A stretch of 64,000 bases of DNA from CAVWDU01 sp963753815 (GTDB lineage: Bacteria; Pseudomonadota; Gammaproteobacteria; Pseudomonadales; Halieaceae), in assembly GCA_963753815.1 (NCBI GenBank), contig CAVWDU010000007.1:124001-188000 (forward strand), read 5' to 3'. The notes under the pieces were generated by a model. That model saw only the letters and a list, made by a program, of their open reading frames with translations, was not told the origin of the DNA and did no database searches. Below are positions 18,611-27,665 of this stretch, in pieces. Each line of letters opens with the position of its first letter. The first letter of the stretch is position 1. A program made the translations under genes and the position numbers.

Positions 18611-21259
18611 GTGCTCATCCAGACTCGCCGGGGCGCCCGCCTGGCTACCGTCACTTTGGGCCCGCGCGGATTGCTGCGGCTGCTGGAAGCACAGCTGGGG
18701 ATTCCCGACGAGGAGACGTCGTTCACCACCCGCCTGGTGCAATACCTGGCCTGTGTCGAAACCGCCAGCCACCCCGGCGCTTTCTACTATCTCTCCTACC
18801 AGGCGGATCCGTTCTCCGTCGCCCGCAACCTGTTGCAGTGGCGTGACGCCTGGTACCTGGCGGGCTGGACGGGTACAGTCGACGCGAACGCGCCTCCCCG
18901 CCTCGTCGATATGGCCGACATAGAACTGGAGGTGAGAGAATCCGTCTCCCCGGGATTGGGTGAACGGCTGCGCCGGGTTACCGACCTGCTCTGTGGTGAG
19001 CCGGTCGCTATCGACTCTATCGCATTGCTCGACCCGTTGCCGGCGTTCCCGGCCATGTGGCGGCAGCTCCTCGACACACTCTCCCGCCATCAGCGGGCCA
19101 CGATTACCGGACCGCCGCCGCAGGCAGCAGCCGCTCGCCCCGACACCGACCTGGGTCGACTGCAACGGGGACTACTGGACCGGTCGCAGCCGCCCGTCGG
19201 GCTATCGGGGGATGGCTCCCTGCGGGTACTGCAATCCGCCGGGCCACAGGAAAGCGGCCCGCTGCTCGCACAACTTCTGCAACAAAGGCAGACCAGTGCA
19301 TCGGGCAACAGTATCGCGGTGCTCGCCGAGGCCCGCGGCAGTGAACTGGACGACAGCCTGGAGGGCGGACACTGTCCTCGACTCGGGTTTGGCGAGCTCT
19401 CACCCTGGCGGCCCGTGTTCCAGGTCTTGCCACTGGCGCTCGAGTTGCTCTGGAGTCCACTCAATCCCGTGGCCCTGTTCCAGTTCCTCTCCCATCCCGT
19501 CGGCCCGCTGCCCCGGCGATTGCGTGCGCGACTGGCTGCCACCGTTGCCAGCACGCCGGGCATCGGCAGCGCCGCCTGGCAGGAAACGCTGGAGGGCGCG
19601 CTCGCCGCCGAGGCGAGCGCGCAGCGCAAAAAGCTGCGCGCGCGGGTGGACTACTGGCTGCACGCGCCGCGCCACACGCCGGATACCGGGATCGACAGCG
19701 CCACATTAGCGGAGCGCGCCCACAGGGTAGCCGACTGGCTTCGCGGCGCCCTTGACGCCAGCGACGATCCCGCACAACAGGCGCTCTACGGCATTGCCCA
19801 CAACCAGGCCGTGGAATTCGGCAACGCCGTCGATCGCCTGCGTATCCACGGTCGCGACCCCCTCACGCGCGACAACGTGCGCCGTCTTATCGATGATGTG
19901 CGCGGCAGCGGCGCGACGGCGACCGACCGCGAGGCCGAGGTCACGCCGGGCAGGGCTCCGATACTATCCGCCGCACACGCGGGCGCGTTCACGGCGGCGA
20001 TCGACCACGTCATCTGGTGGGATTGCCAGGCTACCGACCGGGTCAGGCCATGGCCATGGTCAGCCGGCGAGCGGCAGGCACTGTCAGCGGCGGGCGTCGA
20101 ACTGCAGGACGAGGATTCCCGGTGGGACTGGCTGGCACAGGCCTGGCTGCGCCCGGTGCTGAATGCACGCGAGGAACTCATACTGGTCCTCCACGAAGAC
20201 GTGGAACGCCGTCACCCGATCTATGAGCAACTGCTCTGTGTTGCGCCCGAACTGACCGCGCAGGCGGTCGACATCGCCAGCACCATCGACGCACTCGGCC
20301 TGTCCCGCGCACCACTGGCGCAGACACCGCTGCCCGGGCTTCAGCGGTGGTGGCGGTTGCCCGACGGCATTCCGCTTAAGGAGCGCGAACTCGAATCCTA
20401 CTCCAGCCTCGATGCCTACCTGCACAGCCCCTACCAGTGGCTGCTGCGCTATTGCGCTCGCGTAGAGCCGGGCTCGCTGGGCGCGATCAGCGACGGCAAC
20501 CTGCTCAAGGGTAACCTGGCACACCGGCTGTTCCAGCAGTACTTCGAGAGGCACCCGGCGCCCCTCACTGCAACGGGTACCGACATCCTGGCCTGGGTAG
20601 ACCGGGAGCTGCCACGGTTGCTGGGAGAGGAAGGCGCCCTGCTGCTGGAAGCCGGCCGCCAGGCCGAGTGCCAGCGGTTCATCGTCCAGACCGGGGAAGC
20701 GCTGGTCGCACTGGTCGAACACCTGCGTGCCGCGGACGTCGAGCAGGTAGCAATGGAGTACTGGCAGGAGGGAGAGTTCGCCGGCGGCGGCCTGCAGGGC
20801 TCGATCGACCTGTTGGCGACGTGCGCCGACGGTAGCGAGGCGATTGTCGATATCAAGTGGGGCGGGCGTCGATACCGGCGTGACGCGCTGCTTGAGAACC
20901 GCTACCTGCAGCTCGCGGTTTACGACCATCTGCGACGCGGGCAAACCGGCCGCTCCCCCGCGCTCAGCTACTTCATCGTCAACGATGCCCACATGCTGAG
21001 TCTGGACCACGCCTTTTTCCCGCACGCCGAAATCATCGAGCGCACCGTCGATGAAGACAGCACTGATTACTGGCAGCAGGTAGAAGCCGTCTGGCACTGG
21101 CGCAGACGACAACTGGAACAGGGGCTGGTCGAGGTCACGGTGACCGGCACCGAACCGGATGCGCGCTCGGTGCCTCCACCCGACTGCCCCGGCCTGCCCG
21201 AGACCAGCGACGACTTCAACGAGTTCCGGGGGCTGACGGGTTGGGAGCAGGGCGCATGA
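18611..21259 (+). CDS. PD-(D/E)XK nuclease subunit of an AddAB/RecB-like complex (N-terminus probably frameshifted)
   Basis: This is the AddB-like partner of the UvrD-type helicase gene that follows; together they should process double-strand breaks for recombination. The 882 residues include a degenerate helicase-like core and a C-terminal RecB-family nuclease domain with GSIDLL near residue 729 and IVDIKWGG near 746, the two acidic/lysine motifs of the active site. The only start in this frame is GTG 18611, with no ribosome site. An ATG at 18547 in another frame encodes a coding-like 21-residue lead that would join in frame if one G of GACGGTG (18607-18613) were removed. The stop overlaps the helicase start (ATGA). 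Confidence 0.82.
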   Translation: MLIQTRRGARLATVTLGPRGLLRLLEAQLGIPDEETSFTTRLVQYLACVETASHPGAFYYLSYQADPFSVARNLLQWRDAWYLAGWTGTVDANAPPRLVDMADIELEVRESVSPGLGERLRRVTDLLCGEPVAIDSIALLDPLPAFPAMWRQLLDTLSRHQRATITGPPPQAAAARPDTDLGRLQRGLLDRSQPPVGLSGDGSLRVLQSAGPQESGPLLAQLLQQRQTSASGNSIAVLAEARGSELDDSLEGGHCPRLGFGELSPWRPVFQVLPLALELLWSPLNPVALFQFLSHPVGPLPRRLRARLAATVASTPGIGSAAWQETLEGALAAEASAQRKKLRARVDYWLHAPRHTPDTGIDSATLAERAHRVADWLRGALDASDDPAQQALYGIAHNQAVEFGNAVDRLRIHGRDPLTRDNVRRLIDDVRGSGATATDREAEVTPGRAPILSAAHAGAFTAAIDHVIWWDCQATDRVRPWPWSAGERQALSAAGVELQDEDSRWDWLAQAWLRPVLNAREELILVLHEDVERRHPIYEQLLCVAPELTAQAVDIASTIDALGLSRAPLAQTPLPGLQRWWRLPDGIPLKERELESYSSLDAYLHSPYQWLLRYCARVEPGSLGAISDGNLLKGNLAHRLFQQYFERHPAPLTATGTDILAWVDRELPRLLGEEGALLLEAGRQAECQRFIVQTGEALVALVEHLRAADVEQVAMEYWQEGEFAGGGLQGSIDLLATCADGSEAIVDIKWGGRRYRRDALLENRYLQLAVYDHLRRGQTGRSPALSYFIVNDAHMLSLDHAFFPHAEIIERTVDEDSTDYWQQVEAVWHWRRRQLEQGLVEVTVTGTEPDARSVPPPDCPGLPETSDDFNEFRGLTGWEQGA

Positions 21260-24200
21260 GTGGGCTCTCCGACAGGCGCTCGATCGATGTGGTCAGCGCC
21301 GGCGCCGGCAGTGGTAAAACCTACTCGCTGACCGCCAGGCTGGAGGCATTGCTGGTCTCCGGAGAGGTCACACCCGCCGGTGTGATCGCGACCACCTTCA
21401 CTCGCCGGGCGGCGGCCGAGTTGCGGGAACGGGTCAGGCAGACCCTGCTGGCATCTGGTCGTGTGGAACTGGCAAATCGCATGGAGCGCGCCCTCATCGG
21501 CACGGTCAACGGCGTGTGCGGTGAACTCCTGCAACGATTCACCTACGAGGCCGGTATCCCCCCAGACCAGGAGGTCCTCGACGAGACCCAGGCCAACCGC
21601 TTGTTTTACCAGGCCATGGAACAGGCGCTGGCCCACGATTCAACCCTCATGCGCCAGATGAACGCGACCTGTCACCGGCTACAGGTACTCGACCGACAGC
21701 AGCAGCTCAACTGGCGCGGGGAAGTGAAACGCATTGCCGACGCCGCGCGGGCCAATAACCAGGGCGCGCAAGACATCCGCGACCAGGGCAAACACAGCGC
21801 GGACGAGCTACTGGCTTTCTTTCCCGACCCGTTGCAACGCGATCTCGATCGCGAGCTGCTCAATGCGATCGAGGCGGCGCTGGCGGGTATCGACACCGTC
21901 AGTGATCGCACCCGGGTGACCCGGGAATACCTGACCGCCCTCAGCGGCGTCAGGGCTGGGCTGTACAAGCAGCGCGCTACCTGGGCCGAGTGGATCAAGC
22001 TCGGCAAGGCCGCGCCCGGGGCCAGGTCCAGGGCGTTTGCGGAGCCCGTCGCGGCGGCCGCTGCGCAGTATGAACGCCACCCGCTGCTGCACCGCGACAT
22101 CCGGTTTTTCGCCGAGCAGCTGTTCGCCATTGCCGCGGCCAGTCTCGAGACCTATCAGCAGCTCAAGCAAGCCCGCGGACTGATCGATTTCGTCGACCAG
22201 GAACAGCAGCTCTTCCTCCTGCTGGACCAGCCGGCAGTCTGCGCCACGCTGGCAGGAGAGCTGGAGCTGCTGATGGTCGACGAGTTCCAGGACACCAGCC
22301 CGATCCAGCTCGCCCTGTTCCTGAAACTCTCGGAGCTTGCCGGGCGGGTAGTCTGGGTCGGCGATATCAAGCAGTCCATCTATGGGTTTCGGGGCGCCGA
22401 CCCAACCTTGATGCAGGCCGTCGTAGACAGTATCACCGGTGCCGGTCAGCCTCTGGAGGTTCTTTCCCGGTCATGGCGCTCGACCCCGGAACTGGTGGCC
22501 TATATCAACCACCTCTTCGTCCCGGCGTTCGCCCCGGAGCTGGGGCCTGAACAGGTGGCTTTGCAACCTACTCGCGACAGCCTGGGTGAACAGGCAGCGG
22601 TCGAAACCTGGCGACTGCAGGGGCGCAACAAGACCGACCGCGCGCTGGCACTGGCGGCCGGTGTCCGTGACCTGCTGGAGTCGGATCAACAGGTGTCGGA
22701 CCGGGAGGAACGACGGCCCCGCCCGGTCGCCCCCGGTGACATCGCCGTGCTGTGTCGCACTCACGACAACCTCGACGAGGTGGCAGCGGCGCTGGCAGCA
22801 ATGCGCATTCCACTGCGCTATCAGAGGCCGGGCCTGCTCGGCACACCCGAAGGTTGCCTTGCAATGGCGTGCCTGCGGTGTCTGCTGGACCCTCGCGATT
22901 CCCTCGCCAGCGCGGAAATCCACACCCTGACCACCAGCGAGAGTCCCGAGGCGTGGCTCGCGGAGCGTATAGGGCAGCTCGAACAGGCTGGTGAAAGCAC
23001 GCACGACTGGAGGGTCTCCGGCGCCCATGACATCGAGACGGCCTTCAGCGACGCCCGCGAACGACTGCCTTTCGTTACCCCGGTGGAAACCCTGGAGCTG
23101 GCCATCAGCACGGGCGCGGTGAGGGAAACCGTGAAACGCTGGGGACCGACCGACCAACGCAGCCGGCAGCGGTTGAACAACCTTGCCGCGCTGCTCGATC
23201 ATGCACGTGAATACCAGCAGCAGTGCGCGGCGCAGAACCAACCCGCGACCGGTGCCGGGCTGGCACTGTGGCTGTATGAGCTGGCCAGCGCCGCCACCGA
23301 CCTGCAGGCCGACAGTGGCAACGACGCCGCAGTCCAGTTGGTCACCCACCATGGCGCCAAGGGGCTGGAGTGGCCCATCGTGATTGCCATGGACCTGGAT
23401 GCCAGGCTGAGACCACGGCTCTGGGGCCTCAGCGTACTGCCGGCGCCGGAACCGGTTGACCTGGACAGGCCATTGGCGGGACGTCGGCTGCGCTACTGGC
23501 CCTCGTTTTCAGGCCGCCATACCCGCGGCGTACCGTTGCTGGAAAAAGTCGCTGCCAGCCCGGCCGGCGCGCAGGCCATGGATCGCGAGACCGAAGAGGC
23601 CAGGCGACTGTTGTACGTGTCACTCACCCGTGCGCGCGATACGCTGGTGCTGGCCATGCCTGGCAATGCAGCACACGGCGAGTGGATGGACACGCTATCG
23701 GCGCCGTGGATGTTGCCCGAGGGCGACGCTTTGCCGCTGCCCGATGGCCCGCTCATACCGAGTCGCCTCGTCACCCTCTCCGGCGGCACGCCTGCGCAAC
23801 CAGCCGGGGTTTACCACCCGTGGTCACTCGAGTGCACCGGGTCGCAAGCGTCTCGCATCGCCGCGCGGCTCAGTCCATCGGCCTGCCCTCCGCGACCCGG
23901 GGCCACAACCGGCGAGGTGGTCCGGCTCGGCGAACCCCTGGCCCTGCCGGCACAGTATGACCCCGGACGACTGGGCGCGGCCCTGCACGCGGTGATCGCC
24001 TCCGAGTTGTATGGCCAGCGCGACCACCAGCGTATTCTCGACGCTTACGGGGTCAACGACGTTATCACCGAACGCGATGCGCGGCGGTGTGCGACACGCC
24101 TGACCGGTGAACTCGGTGCGCGCTTCGATCCCCTGCGCTATTACTGCGAATGCCCTATCCAGTACCGGGACGCCCAGGGCCGGTTCATCCAGGGATGGGC

Positions 24201-24408
24201 AGACCTGCTGCTTGAAACCCGGGATGGTTTCGTACTCATCGACCATAAGACCTCCACAGGGTCCGAGGAGGCCTGGGGTGATATCGCGCTCAGCTACTCG
24301 GGCCAGCTCGCAGCCTATGCCGAGGGCGTGCGACGCGCCACCGACAGGGCGGTGATCGGATGCTGGATCCATTTTGCAGTCGGTGGCGGCCTGGTCGAAG
24401 TCTGCTGA
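21256..24408 (+). CDS. UvrD/RecB-family helicase-nuclease (AddA-like)
   Basis: This is an ATP-dependent 3'-5' superfamily 1 helicase with a C-terminal nuclease, the AddA-like half of the recombination complex. The 1050 residues contain Walker A SAGAGSGKT (14-22), motif Ia ATTFTRRAAAELRER, motif II MVDEFQDTSPIQ near 341, motif III GDIKQSIYGFRGA near 370, motif VI LLYVSLTRARDTLVL near 785, and a PD-(D/E)XK signature LLLETRDGFVLIDHKT near 985-1000. All motifs look intact. ATG 21256 overlaps the upstream TGA, so translation is coupled. As both partners carry a nuclease site, each could cut one strand, as known for AddAB. This is family knowledge, not shown here. Confidence 0.92.
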   Translation: MSGLSDRRSIDVVSAGAGSGKTYSLTARLEALLVSGEVTPAGVIATTFTRRAAAELRERVRQTLLASGRVELANRMERALIGTVNGVCGELLQRFTYEAGIPPDQEVLDETQANRLFYQAMEQALAHDSTLMRQMNATCHRLQVLDRQQQLNWRGEVKRIADAARANNQGAQDIRDQGKHSADELLAFFPDPLQRDLDRELLNAIEAALAGIDTVSDRTRVTREYLTALSGVRAGLYKQRATWAEWIKLGKAAPGARSRAFAEPVAAAAAQYERHPLLHRDIRFFAEQLFAIAAASLETYQQLKQARGLIDFVDQEQQLFLLLDQPAVCATLAGELELLMVDEFQDTSPIQLALFLKLSELAGRVVWVGDIKQSIYGFRGADPTLMQAVVDSITGAGQPLEVLSRSWRSTPELVAYINHLFVPAFAPELGPEQVALQPTRDSLGEQAAVETWRLQGRNKTDRALALAAGVRDLLESDQQVSDREERRPRPVAPGDIAVLCRTHDNLDEVAAALAAMRIPLRYQRPGLLGTPEGCLAMACLRCLLDPRDSLASAEIHTLTTSESPEAWLAERIGQLEQAGESTHDWRVSGAHDIETAFSDARERLPFVTPVETLELAISTGAVRETVKRWGPTDQRSRQRLNNLAALLDHAREYQQQCAAQNQPATGAGLALWLYELASAATDLQADSGNDAAVQLVTHHGAKGLEWPIVIAMDLDARLRPRLWGLSVLPAPEPVDLDRPLAGRRLRYWPSFSGRHTRGVPLLEKVAASPAGAQAMDRETEEARRLLYVSLTRARDTLVLAMPGNAAHGEWMDTLSAPWMLPEGDALPLPDGPLIPSRLVTLSGGTPAQPAGVYHPWSLECTGSQASRIAARLSPSACPPRPGATTGEVVRLGEPLALPAQYDPGRLGAALHAVIASELYGQRDHQRILDAYGVNDVITERDARRCATRLTGELGARFDPLRYYCECPIQYRDAQGRFIQGWADLLLETRDGFVLIDHKTSTGSEEAWGDIALSYSGQLAAYAEGVRRATDRAVIGCWIHFAVGGGLVEVC

Positions 24409-24636
24409 TTTGCCGCCTTCCCACTCACCCAACCCGTGCAACCCGCGCGTAGCGGGACAGGGTTCACATTCCGGCTATCGAAATTTGTGATCATCGAGAC
24501 GCTGTGCTGAAGTAGTCGTGCGGGCCAGCCGTGTCCGCCCGGCGTATTTTGTCGCGGGGGGTGGACTGGCACAGCAGATAACCGGTCAGCGAACCGGGCG
24601 TGGGCCCACAGGGGATCGTGGCAACAAGGAGTTGGC

Positions 24637-24792
24637 ATGTCGGATTACTACCGGCCGAAGAAACCGGAACACCGCAAAGACAAGATATGGGAACAGCACC
24701 TGCGCTGGTGGGAGGTCATGAGCAGGCAGGTCGACGAGAACCTCGCCCGGCACCGCGCCCAGGTGAAAAAATACGGCAGGGCAATACGCTAG
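24637..24792 (+). CDS. Small basic hypothetical protein (51 aa)
   Basis: I do not recognise a family. The frame has an excellent ribosome site, AAGGAG, 5 bases before the ATG, and encodes a 51-residue product rich in Lys, Arg, His and Trp. A tyrosine-rich start (MSDYYRPKKPEHRKDK) is followed by an amphipathic helix (WEQHLRWWEVMSRQVDENL) and a basic tail. There is no membrane segment or signal. It lies 228 bp after the AddA-like gene on the same strand and converges with the TAXI-protein gene. It could be a nucleic-acid-binding or ribosome-associated micro-protein; this is a guess from composition. Confidence 0.6.
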   Translation: MSDYYRPKKPEHRKDKIWEQHLRWWEVMSRQVDENLARHRAQVKKYGRAIR

Positions 24793-24830
24793 TCGGGACC
24801 CAATCGGGCTAGCAGACTGTTCAACGAGCC

Positions 24831-26408
24831 TCAGCCGGCCGGTGTCGAGGCCCTCGCGGCCTGGCGCCGCGGTCTGCGCTTTTCTCCGGCCGCCGGGCTG
24901 CCCTGCTCGTCATAGCGACGGTAATAGCGCTCAGCCGCCGGGTGCAGGGGCACCGACAGACCCAGACGCATGGTTTCCCTGGAGATAAACGCCGCGCGGT
25001 AGTAGCGCTGCGCCAGTTCCTCACCCCCCGTCATCAACAGGTCCAGCACCCGCTCGACGCGCTCATCGGCCACGTTGACACTGGTGGCCAGGGCGGCCGT
25101 TAAACCCAGCGTCGTGACCGCTGTTTTCTGCCCGGGGTAGCTGCGCGCCTCGATCGTCAGGGGATAGTAGGCGTAGAAGCCGTTATCGAGGCTGCCCACC
25201 AGGCTCATCGGCAGGTCAACGAACCTCACATCGTCGCGCCGCGCGGCCAGAGCCTGTAGTGCCGCCGACGGCACCGCGGCAGTAAGAAACAGGGCATCGA
25301 GGGATCCTGACTCCAGCTGCCTGATCGCATCGGCCAGGGGAATCTCCCGCACCACCGGAAGCTGCTCCGCCTGCAACCGCGCTGCAATCCCGATAATCAC
25401 CGCATTGATCCGGCTGCCCGAGCCACGCTGGCCTATCGCAACAGTCCTGCCGAGCAGGTCTGACGTTTCGCGGATACCGGTACGCTCCAGGGTGACGAGG
25501 TGAACCGCCTCCGGCCAGAGGCTGGCGACGGCACGCAGGTCCCGGCTGGGCAGGGAGTACTGCTCCGTGGCTCCCTCGTAAAGCAGCTGCAGCACGTCGC
25601 TCTGGACCAGGCCGAAGTCGATCAGTCCGGCCTGCAGGCGACTCGCGTTCTCGACGCTGCCCGCCGACTCGGCGCTGAACAGGGCATTCCCACGCTGCTC
25701 CGCGACATGGGCCAGTGCCAGCCCGAACTCGTGATAGGTGCCCGCCGGTGGCCCCGACCCGAGGGTGATCATGCCCTCCTCTTTCGCGCGCGCAAGATCA
25801 ATCCGCTGAACCGCCTGGTGAAGTTCCTGCAGGGCCCTGGCATCGGCGGGCGCCGCCGGTTCGGTGCGTTGTCGTGCGAGCAGGGTGCGGGTGTCCCTCA
25901 ACAGTTGGTCTACGCCCCGCACGGCGTCATCCCGGTTGACCACCGGAGCCCCCGAGGACGGCGATTCGATCGCGTCCCGTTGCGGCACCCAGGCGTCGGT
26001 GCTGTCGGTAGAGTACGCGAGACGGCCGTGCACCGAGAGCTGGTCACCCCGGCTATTACCCTTGGCACTGAACCCGGAAACGCCTGACTCGGTGGCCCCC
26101 ACCGCGAAGGCGAGTGTTGCGACATTAAGCCCGAGCCACTGGGTCAGGCTATAGTTTTCGAGGAATTCCAGGCGCGCATCGTAATAGACATAGACCCCGG
26201 AGACGCCGGTCTCGATATCGCGAAACGGCGCCGAGCCCGTGCGCCGGAAACTCTCCACCCGGAACAGGTCCTGCTGGAAGCTGGTGTCCAGGCGCGCCTG
26301 CAGTTCACGCTCGAGTTCTGCGGACCCGGGGCCGCGCTCGCAGCCCGAGACCAGCACCAGCACCAGCACGCCCCAGCACAGAGTGAAACTCCCCGGTCGA
26401 ATCGTCAC
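24831..26408 (-). CDS. TAXI-family solute-binding lipoprotein with large N-terminal extension
   Basis: This is a membrane-anchored solute-binding protein of the TRAP-associated TAXI family. The 525-residue product has a lipoprotein signal ending VSGC (Cys23). A domain of about 190 residues follows (24-212) that ordinary TAXI proteins, about 320 residues long, do not have. The TAXI core starts with ITLGSGPPAGTYHEFGLALA near 214 and includes AESAGSVENASRLQAG and VAIGQRGSGSR. The C-terminus is basic and Ala-rich. The GTG at 26408 lies only 3 bp after the gltS stop, so the partner membrane protein is probably GltS rather than TRAP DctQM subunits, none of which are present. At least one characterised TAXI protein (Vibrio VC0430) binds glutamate. 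Confidence 0.88.
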   Translation of the reverse strand: MTIRPGSFTLCWGVLVLVLVSGCERGPGSAELERELQARLDTSFQQDLFRVESFRRTGSAPFRDIETGVSGVYVYYDARLEFLENYSLTQWLGLNVATLAFAVGATESGVSGFSAKGNSRGDQLSVHGRLAYSTDSTDAWVPQRDAIESPSSGAPVVNRDDAVRGVDQLLRDTRTLLARQRTEPAAPADARALQELHQAVQRIDLARAKEEGMITLGSGPPAGTYHEFGLALAHVAEQRGNALFSAESAGSVENASRLQAGLIDFGLVQSDVLQLLYEGATEQYSLPSRDLRAVASLWPEAVHLVTLERTGIRETSDLLGRTVAIGQRGSGSRINAVIIGIAARLQAEQLPVVREIPLADAIRQLESGSLDALFLTAAVPSAALQALAARRDDVRFVDLPMSLVGSLDNGFYAYYPLTIEARSYPGQKTAVTTLGLTAALATSVNVADERVERVLDLLMTGGEELAQRYYRAAFISRETMRLGLSVPLHPAAERYYRRYDEQGSPAAGEKRRPRRQAARASTPAG

Positions 26409-26411
26409 CGC

Positions 26412-27611
26412 TCAAACCCCGAACAACGGTAGTGCGAGGAAACCCTGAATGACCAGCGCGTTGAGAATATCGATGAAGAACGCACCCATCAACGGCACCA
26501 CGATAAACGCCTGGGGTGAGGGCCCGAAACGCAGTGTCAGGGCCTCCATGTTGGCCACCGCGGTCGGCGTGGCTCCCATACCGAATCCACAATGCCCGCC
26601 GGCAATGATCGCCGAATCGTAGTTCGACCCCATCACCCTGAAGGTAACCAGTGACGCGAACAACACCATACCCAGTGTCTGCGCAGTCAGCATGACCAGC
26701 ATCGGCCCCGCGAGGCTGAGCAACTCCCAGAGCCGCAGCGACATCAGCGCCATCGCCAGGAATATCGAGAGGGAGAGGAAGCCGATCGCATCCACGGTGG
26801 GCGGATGGAGGCGAGCGGCAGGCATCACGTGCTCCAGGTTGCGGATGATTACCCCCAGCAGCAAGGACCATACGAAACCGGGCAGGGTGAAGGCCGCCCC
26901 ACCAAACAACTCGGCAAGAAAGCCGCCGCCGATCAGGCAGACCAGCACGACAAACAATGTACTGAGGAGACTGCTGCTATCGATGGGGTCATCCTCGAGC
27001 TCCTCCTCCTGGTCGTGCTGGCGCGCTGCTGCGGTCGATGACAGTCCATGACTGCGAATCAGTCGCCCGGCCACCGGTCCGCCGATGAGCCCTCCGAGAA
27101 TCAGGCCGAACGTGGCGCAGGCCATCGCCAGTTCCATGACACCCGCCAGGTTGTTCACTTCACCAAAGCTGCTGGCGTAGGCAGCGCCCGTGCCGTGCCC
27201 GCCCGACAGGGTAATCGAAGCACTGAGGAGCCCTACGAGCGGATGCAGGTCGAGACCGACGGCGGTGATGACACCTATCGTATCCTGGAGCAGAAGATAA
27301 CCCAGGCAGACACTGGCGAATAGCAGGAGACGGGGACCGCCCTGACGCAGCAGGGCGGCATTGGCGCCCAGACCGATGGTGGTAAAAAATGCGAGCATCA
27401 TCGGTTCTTTCAACGCCATATCGAAATCGATGCGCAGTTGCAGGCCGAGATAGAGAACGGTGGTAACCCCTGCGAACAGGAGTCCGCCGACCACCGGCAC
27501 CGGGATGTTGTTATTGGCCAGAAATGCGACGCGCTGTTGCACCGCGCTGCCGATAAACAGGATAGCGATCGCTGCGGCGAGCGTCTGCGCCGCGTCGAGG
27601 CTGATGACCAT
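26412..27611 (-). CDS. gltS: Sodium/glutamate symporter
   Basis: This is an inner-membrane Na+-coupled glutamate transporter of the GltS (ESS) family. The 399 residues match the E. coli length. About ten helices and the two family reentrant motifs are visible: ITLSGGHGTGAAYASSF near residues 135-151 and IIAGGHCGFGMGATPTAVANM near the C-terminal half. The N-terminal RVAFLANNNIPVPVVGGLL is also characteristic. ATG 27611 is used; the upstream extension to 27632 is not conserved. It is followed after 3 bp by the TAXI lipoprotein gene, an unusual partner for this secondary transporter. Confidence 0.93.
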   Translation of the reverse strand: MVISLDAAQTLAAAIAILFIGSAVQQRVAFLANNNIPVPVVGGLLFAGVTTVLYLGLQLRIDFDMALKEPMMLAFFTTIGLGANAALLRQGGPRLLLFASVCLGYLLLQDTIGVITAVGLDLHPLVGLLSASITLSGGHGTGAAYASSFGEVNNLAGVMELAMACATFGLILGGLIGGPVAGRLIRSHGLSSTAAARQHDQEEELEDDPIDSSSLLSTLFVVLVCLIGGGFLAELFGGAAFTLPGFVWSLLLGVIIRNLEHVMPAARLHPPTVDAIGFLSLSIFLAMALMSLRLWELLSLAGPMLVMLTAQTLGMVLFASLVTFRVMGSNYDSAIIAGGHCGFGMGATPTAVANMEALTLRFGPSPQAFIVVPLMGAFFIDILNALVIQGFLALPLFGV

Positions 27612-27665
27612 GCCCACCCCCGGTCGCCCCAAACCGGGTGCGGCCAGGGCTAAGCGTGATTTTCA

